A stretch of DNA of 64,000 nt from Rhodococcus ruber NBRC 15591 (GTDB lineage: Bacteria; Actinomycetota; Actinomycetes; Mycobacteriales; Mycobacteriaceae). The notes under the pieces are model-generated. The model was given only the letters and a program-made list of their open reading frames with translations, did not search any database and was not told where the DNA came from. Where the stretch lies: positions 186,001-250,000 of the forward strand of contig NZ_BCXE01000022.1 of the NCBI RefSeq assembly GCF_001894945.1, written 5' to 3'. The position numbers and the translations under genes are program-made. Shown here piece after piece: positions 41,664 through 53,108 of this stretch; position 1 is the stretch's first letter; every line of letters starts with the position of its first letter.

Positions 41664-41704
41664 GGCAATTCCTGCGATCCCCCCCAAAATTCGCACGCGC
41701 GGAT

Positions 41705-41728
41705 GGTAGCCGATCGAGGTGGGCTACC
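41705..41728. terminator. Small inverted repeat between MurJ gene and sigM
   Basis: GGTAGCC (41705-41711) and GGCTACC (41722-41728), ten bases apart, in the 83-base gap downstream of the MurJ/pseudokinase stop and upstream of sigM. It could be a terminator or a regulator site. Confidence 0.35.
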
Positions 41729-41746
41729 GGGGGGTGCGAGTGCCGG

Positions 41747-44700
41747 CTACTCGGCGGCGGTGAACGTCACCTCGGCGATCGAGCTCTTGTTGCCGCCACC
41801 GGACGTGCTCAGGCCCGTGATCCACACCAGCACGTCGGAGGTGCGTCCCTCGGACTCGACCGGGATCTCCGTGACGCCGGAACGCAGTGTCGCCGAACCG
41901 ATCACCTGGGTCTGGTCCAGGGACGCCTGGTCCGACGGCGCGCTGCGGATCTCGACCTTCGTACCCGGGCTGTCCGATGTCACCGACACCGACGAGAGCG
42001 CCGCCGGCTCGGCGAGCGCCACCATCAGGCCCACTCCGTTCTTCAACGCGGGAAACGGCTGGAAGTAGGCATCGGTGCTCCACTCCGTCGAGGGATCGCC
42101 GTCGATCGCCAACCGCGCCGTCGCCGGCGAGTCCGGAGTGCCCTGGGGGGAGAACACCGACACCGCCGACGCCGCCACCGGGCCCGCGGCCGCGGCCGGC
42201 GCCGGCGCCTGGGCCACCGGTTCCGACGGGGCCTCGGTGGTCGGGGTGAGTCCGAAGTCCTGACTCGTGAGCGGCTCGTCGGAGCTGCCCCCCGCGAGCA
42301 GGTTCGCGATCCACCAGCCGATCAGGGCGAGCAGCACCACGGTGGTGATGCCGAGCCCGACGAGCGCGAACAGCATCCGCTCCGACCGCTTCTTCTCCTC
42401 CGCGAGGGCCTCGGGGTCCGCGAGCGCGTGGTTGGTGGCGCCGGGACTGCGCTGCCCGAGCCGCAGCGCCGGGATCATGTCGGTCTTCTGGTCCACGACC
42501 GAGGCCTGGCCGAGGATGTGCTGCACGGTGGCCGCCGTCCGGATGCCGCCGTCGGCCGCGAGCGCGCGCACTGCGACCGCGGAGATCTCGAACGGCACCT
42601 CCGGCCGCAGCGCGCGGGGTTCGACCGGGGTGCCCTCGGCGGTCAGGTCCGCGGGGCGCATGCCGCCGATCGTGCCGCCGGTCTGGGCCGGGGGCTGCTG
42701 CCCGGGCGCGGCCTGCTCGGGCAGCGGCCAGCGCGCGGTGATCAGGCCGTACAGGCCGGCGCCGAGGCCCCGGACGTCGGAGGTGACGTCCGCGTCGGCG
42801 AAGGTGGCGGGGAAGGCCAGCACCGCGTCGCCGGCGACACTGATGCGGATCCGGTCGGGGTGGTCGATCGAGAGGGCGCCACCGCCGCGGTGCGCAGCCT
42901 CGGCCGCGGCCGCGAGGGCCTGCACCGCGCGTGCCGCACCGAGCGGGGACGGCTCGGTGCCGGACATCTCGCGCAGCGAGCGACCGGGTGTCCACTCGGC
43001 GACGACGATGCCGCCCGAACTGCCGCGGACCACGTCGAGTACCCGGGCGAGCCCCGGTGAGTTGATCCGTCCCAGGCGCAGCGTGCGCGAAAGGATCGCC
43101 TGCGGACCGTCGGGACCGGTGACGTCCCCGGCGCGCTGCTCGGCGTCGACGAACGTCAGCGCCACCTCACGGTCGAGCTTGACGTCCTGCGCCTGCCAGA
43201 AGCGCAGACCGCGCGCGCCGCCGTGCGGGGCGAGCAGACGGTAGCGACCGCCGGCGACCGACGCGCCGGGGATCAGCTTCGGCCCGCGCATCGGGGTGCG
43301 CGGAGCGGACCCGGGCACCCGCAGGGGCGGCAGCTGGGGCGAGCCGACGGGGACGACGCCGGTGTCGACGTGAGGATCGCGCTGCGGCCGGCCGGCGCCG
43401 GACCGGCCGTCGGCCGCACCGTCGGCGGACTTGCGGGACGAGGGGGAACGATCGGGCGTGCCGGCCTGCGGGGACCGCGTGCCGTCGGCGTCCGTGGACA
43501 CCGAACCGGGATCGGTCGATGCGGACTCATCGACCGTGGACTTACCGGTAGCGTGATCGTCGCTCACCCTCACTCCTTCTTGTTCGACTCGCCCGCCCCG
43601 GAGGTAGCCGGGAGGCCGTCCGGCATCCGCGAACCGGCGCGATCCGTCCCGGGCGGTCCGAACCTGCCGTCGACCAGGGTACGGGAGTTGCCCGTGTGCA
43701 TCGATGTGGCTCGGCAGGTTCCGGAGCGCGGGAAGCACCTCGGTGACCGCGTCGTAGGGGGCCACCCCGTAGTCGCCGTAGTCCAGTCGTGGCAACACGA
43801 TGGTCTTCTCCGCCTCGGACTCCCGGGCCGCCTCGAGTTCGGCGATCTCGTCGGCATCGGCCTCGGCGATCTCCGGTTCGACCGGCGTGCGACCGCGCAG
43901 CGCATCGACCTTGCGCCGGACCGCCGCGGTGATCGCCAGGATCTCGGGCACCTTCAGCAGCCACATGACCGTGAGAGTCACCAGCAGCATCAGCGCGCCG
44001 GTGATCGCGACGCGCACCATCGAGCCGACGCCGCCGAACCGGTCGCTGAGCGCACCGAGCCGCAGCAGCCGATCGGCGATCAGCATCACCACGGCGCCCG
44101 CGGCCGACGCGGTCACCACGTGCCACAGGGTCCGGCCCACGTTCGCCATCCGCAGATCGCCGAGGGCGCGGTGCAGCAGGAATCCGCCGATGCCCGCCCC
44201 GACCGTGAACGCCAGGCCGGTCGCCACGCCCAGCAGCAGCACCACCTGGTCGTCGTTGCGGGCGACGACGGGCGCGAGGGCGGACAGGGCGACCTTCACG
44301 GCGGTGATGCCGAGGATGATCCACGTGGGGGTCCACGCCTGCTCGCGCGCGTAGAACACGCGCAGATGGATGAGGACGAGGGCGTACGGGATCAGGGTGA
44401 ACGCCGACCAGCTGACGGCCTGGCCGAGCCGTTCGGCGTTGCCCTCGCCGAAGCTGCCGTAGCCGTACAGGGCCGTGCCGATCTGCGGGCCGGCGACGGT
44501 GAAGAACACGACGATCGGGATCAGCGCGATCATCGTCAGCCGGGTCGCGACCGACAGGTCGTCCACCACGGCGGGGGTGTCCTCCGCGGCGGCGTTGCGG
44601 CTCAGCCGCGGCATGATCGCCGTGAGCACCGTGACGCCGAGGACGCCGTACGGCAGCTGCAGCAGCAACCACGCGTTGTTGTAGATCGCCGGACCGGCCG

Positions 44701-45571
44701 CGTCGGCACTCGACGAGACGTGGGTCGCGAACACCATGCCCGCCTGGCTGATGAGCACGTACAGCACGATGGCTGCGCCCATGCCGCCGAACTGGCGCAA
44801 CCGGTCGTCGAGCCCCCACAGCGGTTTGAGGCTGATCCCCTCGCGGCGCAGCGCCGGCACCAGGGACATCGCCTGGGTCACCACACCGAGGGTGACGCCG
44901 CAGCCGAGCAGGAGCAGGTGCGGGTCGCTCATCCGCACCGGGTCGAGGGTGATCTCCCCGGGCAGCAGGAAGTACAGGACGAGAACCGTGATGACGACGA
45001 CGTTGTTGAGCACCGGCGCCCACGCGCCCGGCTTGAACACCTGCCGGGTGTTCAGGATGGCGGTGAGCAGCGCCGACAGGCCGTAGAACAGGATCGCCGG
45101 CAGCAGCAGATACGTCAGCGCCGTGGTCAGCGTCGTCGACACCTTGCCCGTGTCGTCGAGGAAGAACCGGGTGACGAGGACCGGCGCGGCGGCGGTGGCC
45201 AGCAGGGCGGCGAGCCCGAGCACGGTGACGGAGACGGTGAACAGGCGCCGGACGAAGGCCGCACCGCCGTCCGGGTCCTCGCGTTCCGCGCGGACCAGCA
45301 CCGGCACGACGATCGAGGTGAGGACGGCGCCGAGCACCAGCTCGGAGATCATGTTCGGGATCTGGGCGGCGACCGTGTAGGAGCTGGCGACGGCGGCACC
45401 GAGCAGGGTCAGCAGCAGCACCTGCTTGACGAAGCCGGTGATCCGGCTGATCAGGGTGGCGAAGGCGATCGAGCCGGTCGCGGCGAGGAGGCCGGGGTTC
45501 TTACGCGGGGCCGGCTCCGCCGCCGCGGGGGCGGGCGGGGCGACGTCCTCACGGGTCGGATTCCCGGTCAT
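41747..45571 (-). CDS. murJ: MurJ (MviN) lipid II flippase joined to pseudokinase and extracellular domain
   Basis: As sequenced, one 1274-residue frame. Residues ~30-560 are the polytopic MurJ lipid II flippase (SIAFATLISRITGFVKQVLLL; PALRREGISLKPLWGLDDR; many TM segments). A cytoplasmic linker follows, then a protein-kinase-like domain (GGRYRLLAPHGGARGLRFWQAQDVKLDREVALTFVDA) lacking the HRD and DFG motifs, hence a pseudokinase, then one TM (ALVGLGITTVVLLALIGWWI) and an extracellular galactose-binding-like domain. The architecture equals Rv3910. However, codon use between about 43570 and 43700 favours another frame that ends at 43570, two bases before a GTG (43567) with AAGGAG. The natural state may therefore be two genes (see findings). 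Start ATG 45571. Confidence 0.88.
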   Translation of the reverse strand: MTGNPTREDVAPPAPAAAEPAPRKNPGLLAATGSIAFATLISRITGFVKQVLLLTLLGAAVASSYTVAAQIPNMISELVLGAVLTSIVVPVLVRAEREDPDGGAAFVRRLFTVSVTVLGLAALLATAAAPVLVTRFFLDDTGKVSTTLTTALTYLLLPAILFYGLSALLTAILNTRQVFKPGAWAPVLNNVVVITVLVLYFLLPGEITLDPVRMSDPHLLLLGCGVTLGVVTQAMSLVPALRREGISLKPLWGLDDRLRQFGGMGAAIVLYVLISQAGMVFATHVSSSADAAGPAIYNNAWLLLQLPYGVLGVTVLTAIMPRLSRNAAAEDTPAVVDDLSVATRLTMIALIPIVVFFTVAGPQIGTALYGYGSFGEGNAERLGQAVSWSAFTLIPYALVLIHLRVFYAREQAWTPTWIILGITAVKVALSALAPVVARNDDQVVLLLGVATGLAFTVGAGIGGFLLHRALGDLRMANVGRTLWHVVTASAAGAVVMLIADRLLRLGALSDRFGGVGSMVRVAITGALMLLVTLTVMWLLKVPEILAITAAVRRKVDALRGRTPVEPEIAEADADEIAELEAARESEAEKTIVLPRLDYGDYGVAPYDAVTEVLPALRNLPSHIDAHGQLPYPGRRQVRTARDGSRRFADAGRPPGYLRGGRVEQEGVRVSDDHATGKSTVDESASTDPGSVSTDADGTRSPQAGTPDRSPSSRKSADGAADGRSGAGRPQRDPHVDTGVVPVGSPQLPPLRVPGSAPRTPMRGPKLIPGASVAGGRYRLLAPHGGARGLRFWQAQDVKLDREVALTFVDAEQRAGDVTGPDGPQAILSRTLRLGRINSPGLARVLDVVRGSSGGIVVAEWTPGRSLREMSGTEPSPLGAARAVQALAAAAEAAHRGGGALSIDHPDRIRISVAGDAVLAFPATFADADVTSDVRGLGAGLYGLITARWPLPEQAAPGQQPPAQTGGTIGGMRPADLTAEGTPVEPRALRPEVPFEISAVAVRALAADGGIRTAATVQHILGQASVVDQKTDMIPALRLGQRSPGATNHALADPEALAEEKKRSERMLFALVGLGITTVVLLALIGWWIANLLAGGSSDEPLTSQDFGLTPTTEAPSEPVAQAPAPAAAAGPVAASAVSVFSPQGTPDSPATARLAIDGDPSTEWSTDAYFQPFPALKNGVGLMVALAEPAALSSVSVTSDSPGTKVEIRSAPSDQASLDQTQVIGSATLRSGVTEIPVESEGRTSDVLVWITGLSTSGGGNKSSIAEVTFTAAE
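43565..43580 (-). promoter_or_regulatory. Internal ribosome-binding site and GTG start of the pseudokinase
   Basis: On the minus strand AAGGAG, then TGA (in the alternative frame), then GTG AGC GAC GAT. This forms a well-placed start for a separate 606-residue pseudokinase protein (41747-43567), even if the upstream MurJ frame reads through. Confidence 0.55.
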
Positions 45572-47901
45572 TGCTTCTCGTACCCTTCGTCGGCTGGATC
45601 GGGCTCGCCGCGGAAGCGGTGCAGGAGACGACGGCCCGCCAGGAACAGCAGCAGCGCCCCCGCACAGCCGGTGACGATCGCGAGAACCTGGCCGTACGCG
45701 TTGGACCGTACCGTCACGTTCGTCGGGGTGCCGAGCGGCAGCCCGGACTCCGTGGTCAGGGCGAACTCGACACCGATCTTCCGCGAATCGCTGATCTGCG
45801 CGGGCACCGTGAGGGTGCGGCTGCCCCGCGGCGGCAGCTGTGTGGGCCCGATGTCGGTGATCTTCATCGCCGACGGGGCGTCCACGTGCAGCCGCACGGT
45901 GATGCCCACCGGCAGATCGTTGCGCGCGACCAACAGTAGGGGACTCTGCTCCGAGGTCAGCGTGTAGACGCCACCGGGTGAGAGCACGGTCACCCCCGCG
46001 AACATCCCGTCGACGGCGTCGCGGACCTCGTCGCCGCGCCGCACCGCGTCGCGTGCTGCGGCGCCGGGGTCGGGTCCGCGCCGGCCCGCCAGACTCATCG
46101 CGCGCAGCAGATCCTCGCGCAACGGCGCGGTGAACTGCTGCGGCGTGAGCTGTGCCTGGGGATCCTCGACGAGCGCCTCCTCGAACGCATCCAGGCGGGG
46201 CGCCTGCTCGCGGGCCGTGTCCATCACCTCGGCCGAGGCGCCGTCGACGATGGCCTGCTCCGGGTAGGACAGCGCGACAGTGGGCGTGTCCCCGGGGACC
46301 GGTGTGAACAGGGTGTCGAACGGACGCGCGGTGGCCAGGCCCGAGCGGATCAGCGTGCCGACCATCGACAGGACCGCGGCGGCGTCGTCGCCGGATGCGC
46401 TCCACGACTGCGGCGGCGCGAACAGCACGGAGTCCGGGGCCGCGGGTGCGCCGGTGGACACGGTCCGGGTGACGTCGTCCCGGGTGCGCAGCGCGGACCA
46501 GCTCAGGGCGCCCAGCGCGTCCTGCAGACGGGCGTCCGGGGAATCCTCGGTGAGGTCGTAGCGGGCGTCCTCGTCGGTGAACGACGGCGTCTGCGGTGCG
46601 TCACCGAGCGCCGCGAGCGCGGTCGCGGCGGCGCTGTCGAACAGGACCGTGGACAGGCCGTCCACGCCCCGCACGGGCGCGGGACCCGTGCCCGCGGCCG
46701 CGTCCGCGGCGTCGACCGCGGTGTCGGCGAGCAGAGCCGTCACCGGACTGTCGGCGGCGAGCAACGCCCCCGCCTTCTCGGTCAGGACCCCGGCATCGGG
46801 CCAGACCACGTCGTCGCGGGTCGTGGTGATCCCGAGGATCGTGTTCACGATCCCGGTGGGGGCGGCGAGGGCGGGCCCGGCGAGCGAGGCGTCGTCGAGT
46901 TCGGCGAGGGCGGCGGTGTCGACCTGGGCGAAGGGCACCGCGACCGTGCACATCGAGCCGGCGACGGCTCGCAACCGTTCCAGCCACGCGGCGGCCGCCG
47001 CCGTCCCCTCCCCGTCGCGGGCGTCGCCCATCGGCTCGGCGGGGTCCTCGACCACCAGATAGCCGCGGGTCATGTTGGCGACGGTGACGAGCAGGTCGGG
47101 GTCGACAGCCAGGCACAGCGCGTCGGCGACGCGGCGGTCCTCGGCGGTGGCCGCCCGTTCGGCGGCGTCGAGCAGTCCGTCGAGACGACCGCCGTCGGCG
47201 AGCGACGTCGCAAGGTCGTCGTCGACGAGGCGGACCGGCTCCGTCGCCGAGCCGGGCACCCCCGCCGCGAGACGCGGCCGGTCCGCGAGCGGCCACATCA
47301 TCGTGATCCCCACGGGTGCGGACGTGTCCGGCGGCACGGGGCGGTCCGTCCGGTTCTCGCTCGGGGGCACCCCGAGCACGGGCAGCAGGAACCGGGCGTC
47401 GTCGAGCCGGGCCTGACCGCCGTACTCGGGAGCGCCGTTGACGTTGACGAGCAGCGGGTACACCCCGGGTGCGTCGATTCCCAGCGACGGGTCCTGCGCC
47501 GAGCGCAGCGCCAGTTCGAGACGGAACTGCCGCTGCTCACCCCGCTCGAGGACGTCGGCGACCGATTCGAACGGACCCGTGCGGTCGTAGGCGGTCTGAT
47601 CCCAGGTCAACGCGGTGCGCAGCTCCTCGGCGGAGCCGACCGCCGGGGCACGCTGCAGCCGCACGGCGATGTCCTCGACGTCGCGGTCCCCGACGTTCTC
47701 GAGCGTGCCGGTCACCGTCACCACCGGCTCGCTGCTGGTGGACACCGTCGTCGGCGTCACCGAGTCGATGCGCAGTTCGAGGAAGCGCGGCGCGTCGGAC
47801 CCGTCGCTGCGCGGCTGGGCGACGGACACGCCCGCCGTCGTCAGGACGAGCGCGAGCACGGCGAGAACGGCCGCCGCGGCCCGGCGAGCTGCCGACGTCA
47901 T
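45568..47901 (-). CDS. DUF6049 secreted/membrane protein (Rv3909-like)
   Basis: A 777-residue protein with an N-terminal signal ([20 protein letters not shown]...VAQ), a large extracytoplasmic region, and a C-terminal TM anchor ([22 protein letters not shown]) with a short basic tail. The middle has repeated beta-rich segments but no catalytic motif that I recognise. It corresponds by position and character to Rv3909. It overlaps both the NUDIX gene upstream and the MurJ gene downstream by ATGA, so the three are tightly coupled. The family's function is unknown; context suggests envelope biogenesis. Confidence 0.88.
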   Translation of the reverse strand: MTSAARRAAAAVLAVLALVLTTAGVSVAQPRSDGSDAPRFLELRIDSVTPTTVSTSSEPVVTVTGTLENVGDRDVEDIAVRLQRAPAVGSAEELRTALTWDQTAYDRTGPFESVADVLERGEQRQFRLELALRSAQDPSLGIDAPGVYPLLVNVNGAPEYGGQARLDDARFLLPVLGVPPSENRTDRPVPPDTSAPVGITMMWPLADRPRLAAGVPGSATEPVRLVDDDLATSLADGGRLDGLLDAAERAATAEDRRVADALCLAVDPDLLVTVANMTRGYLVVEDPAEPMGDARDGEGTAAAAAWLERLRAVAGSMCTVAVPFAQVDTAALAELDDASLAGPALAAPTGIVNTILGITTTRDDVVWPDAGVLTEKAGALLAADSPVTALLADTAVDAADAAAGTGPAPVRGVDGLSTVLFDSAAATALAALGDAPQTPSFTDEDARYDLTEDSPDARLQDALGALSWSALRTRDDVTRTVSTGAPAAPDSVLFAPPQSWSASGDDAAAVLSMVGTLIRSGLATARPFDTLFTPVPGDTPTVALSYPEQAIVDGASAEVMDTAREQAPRLDAFEEALVEDPQAQLTPQQFTAPLREDLLRAMSLAGRRGPDPGAAARDAVRRGDEVRDAVDGMFAGVTVLSPGGVYTLTSEQSPLLLVARNDLPVGITVRLHVDAPSAMKITDIGPTQLPPRGSRTLTVPAQISDSRKIGVEFALTTESGLPLGTPTNVTVRSNAYGQVLAIVTGCAGALLLFLAGRRLLHRFRGEPDPADEGYEKQ

Positions 47902-48491
47902 CCGAGACGGGCCTCCGGTCCGCCGGGTCCGAGCAGCATCGACGGATCCATCTCGGCGATCAACTGGTCGGCGACGTCGGCGAGCCTGCGCTCGTCCGCG
48001 TACGCCAGGCGCGAGCGCAGCTCCGGCAGCGGGACCCAGGCCACCTCGGTGACCTCGACGTCGGCGTCGGAGAGCTCGCCGTCCAGGTAGCGCAGCAGGT
48101 AGTGGTGCACGGTCTTGTGGACGCGCCGGCCCTCGGTGACGAACCAGTAGTCGATGCTGCCGAGGGTGGCGAGGACGGTGCCGTGGATGCCGGTCTCCTC
48201 GTGGACCTCGCGCATCGCCGTCTGCTCGGCGGTCTCACCCTTCTCGATGTGTCCCTTCGGCAGCGACCACAGCAGCCGGCCCCGACGGTCGGTGCGTCCG
48301 ATCAACGCCGCGCACAGTTTCTCGGGGGGTCCGCCGAGGCCGTCGACCACCAGTCCCCCGGCCGAGGTCTCGCGGACCGTGCGCAGGTGAGGCTTCGACG
48401 TGTCGGAGGTGGACCGGCCACCGGACTTGGCGCCCGCGCCACGCCGCCGCGAGGTGCGGCGGTTGCGGTTGGCACGTTCTGCGGGCGACAC
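47898..48491 (-). CDS. NUDIX hydrolase (MutT4-like)
   Basis: A 197-residue NUDIX protein corresponding to Rv3908. The NUDIX box [23 protein letters not shown] fits GX5EX7REUXEEXGU exactly. A basic Ser/Arg-rich N-terminal extension of about 35 residues precedes the fold. The start is GTG at 48491. It is divergent from the CCA-adding enzyme gene, sharing a ~98-base promoter region. Substrates of the family include (d)NTP derivatives. Confidence 0.92.
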   Translation of the reverse strand: MSPAERANRNRRTSRRRGAGAKSGGRSTSDTSKPHLRTVRETSAGGLVVDGLGGPPEKLCAALIGRTDRRGRLLWSLPKGHIEKGETAEQTAMREVHEETGIHGTVLATLGSIDYWFVTEGRRVHKTVHHYLLRYLDGELSDADVEVTEVAWVPLPELRSRLAYADERRLADVADQLIAEMDPSMLLGPGGPEARLG

Positions 48492-48589
48492 CCCATCGAT
48501 ACTAGTTGGCGGGACGCGCCCGGCGGTTCAACCAGGCACGTCCGGAGCGCGCACCGGTGCGTTCGGCCACCTCGGTAAGGTTCGAAGAC

Positions 48590-50044
48590 GTGAACTCTCC
48601 CTCCACCGACACCGAGCGGCGCGCCCGACTGCTCGCCGGGGCCGACGCGACGCTGCGTGCGCTGTCGGACATCCTGGCGCCGCTCGGTGCGCGCTTCACC
48701 GCCGCCGGTCACGAGCTCTACCTGGTGGGAGGGAGCGTCCGGGACGCGGTCCTCGGTCGCCTCGGGACCGATCTCGACTTCACCACCGATGCGCGGCCCG
48801 AGCAGGTGCAGGCGCTGCTGCGCGGCTGGGCCGACCACCAGTGGGACACCGGCATCGACTTCGGCACGATCAGCGCGGTCAAGGGACCGGAGCAGATCGA
48901 GATCACCACGTTCCGCAGCGACGCGTACGACCGCGTCACCCGCCATCCGATCGTCGAGTACGGCACCCGCCTCGAGGACGACCTCGTCCGGCGCGACTTC
49001 ACCGTCAACGCGATGGCCGTGCGGATCGGCCCGACCGGCGCGGAGGACTTCGTCGATCCGCTCGGCGGAATGGATGCCCTGCTCGCCGGGGTCATCGACA
49101 CGCCCGCGCTGCCGAGCGAGTCGTTCCACGACGACCCGCTGCGGATGCTGCGCGCGGCGCGGTTCGTCTCCCAGCTGGGGTTCGGGCTGGCCGAACGCGT
49201 GCACGACGCGATCGTGGCCATGGCCGACGAGATCCTGCGGATCAGCGCCGAGCGGGTGCAGGCCGAACTCGACAAGCTGATCCTCGGTGACTACCCCATC
49301 GAGGGCATCGACATCATGGTCGAGACGGGCCTCGCCGAGCGAGTGATCCCGGAGATCCCCGCGATGAAGCTCGAGATCGACGAGCACCATCAGCACAAGG
49401 ACGTGTACTGGCATTCGCTGACCGTGCTCCGGCAGGCCATCGACCTCGAGGACGGCGACCCCGACCTCGTGCTGCGCTGGGCGGCCCTGCTGCACGACAT
49501 CGGCAAGCCCGCGACGAAGCGCAACGAGCCGGGCGGCGGCGTCAGCTTCCACCACCACGAGGTCGTCGGCGCCAAGCTCGTCCGCAAACGGATGCGGGCC
49601 CTGAAGTACTCCAAGCAGATGATCGACGACGTCGGTCAGCTCGTGTTCCTGCACCTGCGGTTCCACGGCTACGGCAAGGGCCAGTGGACGGATTCGGCGG
49701 TCCGTCGCTACGTGCACGACGCCGGTGACCTGCTGCCCCGGCTGCACAAGCTGGTCCGGGCGGACTGCACCACCCGCAACAAGCGCCGGGCCGCGGCGCT
49801 GCAGGCCACCTACGACGATCTCGAGACGCGCATCGAGCGCATCGCCGAGCAGGAGGACCTGGCGAAGGTCCGGCCCGACCTCGACGGCAACGCCATCATG
49901 GAACTGCTCGGCCTCAGGCCCGGCCCGCAGGTGGGGCAGGCGTGGAAGTTCCTCAAGGAGCTGAGGCTCGACCGTGGGCCCCTCGATCGCGACGAGGCCG
50001 AGGCCGAGCTGCTGAAGTGGTGGTCGCAGCAACCGAAGCCCTAG
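48590..50044 (+). CDS. pcnA: CCA tRNA nucleotidyltransferase
   Basis: A 484-residue class II nucleotidyltransferase that adds or repairs the tRNA 3' CCA end; both tRNAs in this window lack an encoded CCA. Motifs: LVGGSVRDAVLGRLGTDLDFTT (head, catalytic DxD), RRDFTVNAMA, and an HD domain (LLHDIGKPATK). The GTG at 48590 (VNSPSTDTERRARLL) is chosen, with AAGG nine bases upstream; upstream codons have no similarity. Named pcnA after the mycobacterial annotation. Confidence 0.94.
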   Translation: MNSPSTDTERRARLLAGADATLRALSDILAPLGARFTAAGHELYLVGGSVRDAVLGRLGTDLDFTTDARPEQVQALLRGWADHQWDTGIDFGTISAVKGPEQIEITTFRSDAYDRVTRHPIVEYGTRLEDDLVRRDFTVNAMAVRIGPTGAEDFVDPLGGMDALLAGVIDTPALPSESFHDDPLRMLRAARFVSQLGFGLAERVHDAIVAMADEILRISAERVQAELDKLILGDYPIEGIDIMVETGLAERVIPEIPAMKLEIDEHHQHKDVYWHSLTVLRQAIDLEDGDPDLVLRWAALLHDIGKPATKRNEPGGGVSFHHHEVVGAKLVRKRMRALKYSKQMIDDVGQLVFLHLRFHGYGKGQWTDSAVRRYVHDAGDLLPRLHKLVRADCTTRNKRRAAALQATYDDLETRIERIAEQEDLAKVRPDLDGNAIMELLGLRPGPQVGQAWKFLKELRLDRGPLDRDEAEAELLKWWSQQPKP

Positions 50045-50149
50045 CGCCCGGTAGCCGGGGCCGTCCCGCACGACCCGGTAGCCCGGACCACCCCGCCCAG
50101 CTGTGGGCGGCGCCCGGGCATGCGCCCGAACTCTGATCATGCTGCGATT

Positions 50150-50196
50150 GCGTCAAAGTCGGGACTCATTCCAGAAAAGTGCGTCATAGTATCCCC
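50150..50196 (+). promoter_or_regulatory. furA promoter / FurA operator region
   Basis: An AT-richer stretch (ATTCCAGAAAAGT, 50168-50180) followed by TAGTAT (50187-50192), which sits as a -10 box five bases before the GTG at 50197. No Shine-Dalgarno is present, so the furA mRNA is probably leaderless, as in mycobacteria, where FurA binds an AT-rich element at this place. Confidence 0.65.
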
Positions 50197-50640
50197 GTGC
50201 CCTCGACGCAGGAATTCGTGGAGCAATTGCGTACGGCGGAGCTGCGCGTGACCCGGCCCCGGATCGCAGTGCTGGAGGCGGTGCACGAGCACCCGCACGC
50301 CGACACGGAGACGATCTTCGGAACCGTGCGTACCGGTCTGCCCGACGTGTCCCGGCAGACCGTGTACGACGTGCTGCACGCCCTGACCGGTGCCGGTCTG
50401 GTGCGCAGGATCCAGCCGTCCGGTTCCGTCGCACGCTACGAGTCGCGGGTCGGGGACAACCACCACCACCTCGTCTGCCGGTCCTGCGGGGTCATCGTCG
50501 ACGTCGACTGCGCCGTCGGCGAGGCGCCCTGCCTGACGGCGTCCGACCCCAGCGGCTTCCTCGTCGACGAGGCGGAGGTCATCTACTGGGGCACGTGCCC
50601 CGACTGCTCGGCAGCGCACGCTTCGCGGTCACATCCGTGA
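50197..50640 (+). CDS. furA: Fur-family regulator FurA
   Basis: A 147-residue Fur repressor. The winged helix (VTRPRIAVLEAVHEHPHADTETIFGTV) is followed by the metal-binding part: HHHLVCRSCG (Cys94, Cys97) and CPDC (Cys134, Cys137), the structural zinc pairs. It is located 39 bases upstream of katG. In mycobacteria FurA represses its own gene and katG and is inactivated by peroxide. GTG start at 50197, likely leaderless. Confidence 0.95.
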   Translation: MPSTQEFVEQLRTAELRVTRPRIAVLEAVHEHPHADTETIFGTVRTGLPDVSRQTVYDVLHALTGAGLVRRIQPSGSVARYESRVGDNHHHLVCRSCGVIVDVDCAVGEAPCLTASDPSGFLVDEAEVIYWGTCPDCSAAHASRSHP

Positions 50641-52866
<2,226 letters not shown>

Positions 52867-52913
52867 TCCCTGAGGGTCGGGCCTCACCCGGACCGATCCT
52901 CACATCTCGGGGC

Positions 52914-52948
52914 GGCATCCCGCCGGCTGTGACGGCCGGCGGGATGCC
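52914..52948. terminator. katG terminator
   Basis: A perfect 14-bp stem, GGCATCCCGCCGGC (52914-52927) with GCCGGCGGGATGCC (52935-52948), loop TGTGACG, 48 bases after the katG stop. Confidence 0.85.
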
Positions 52949-53108
52949 GTGCGTCCGGGGTGCGCGCTCACCCTCTCACCGGCCCGCACGGCGAATCGTG
53001 AGCCAGATGTCACCGGGGACTCACCACGGTTAATGCTCACGAAACACGGGGTCGGGAGCATGGGACGCGGCCGGAGGAACGTGGCCGACCCAGGTGAGGA
53101 GCGGTTCG

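Noticed and set aside
43223-45967. 914-codon plus-strand frame opposite murJ
   Set aside because: Antisense to a membrane protein gene; the translation is His/Arg/Asp-rich without motifs.
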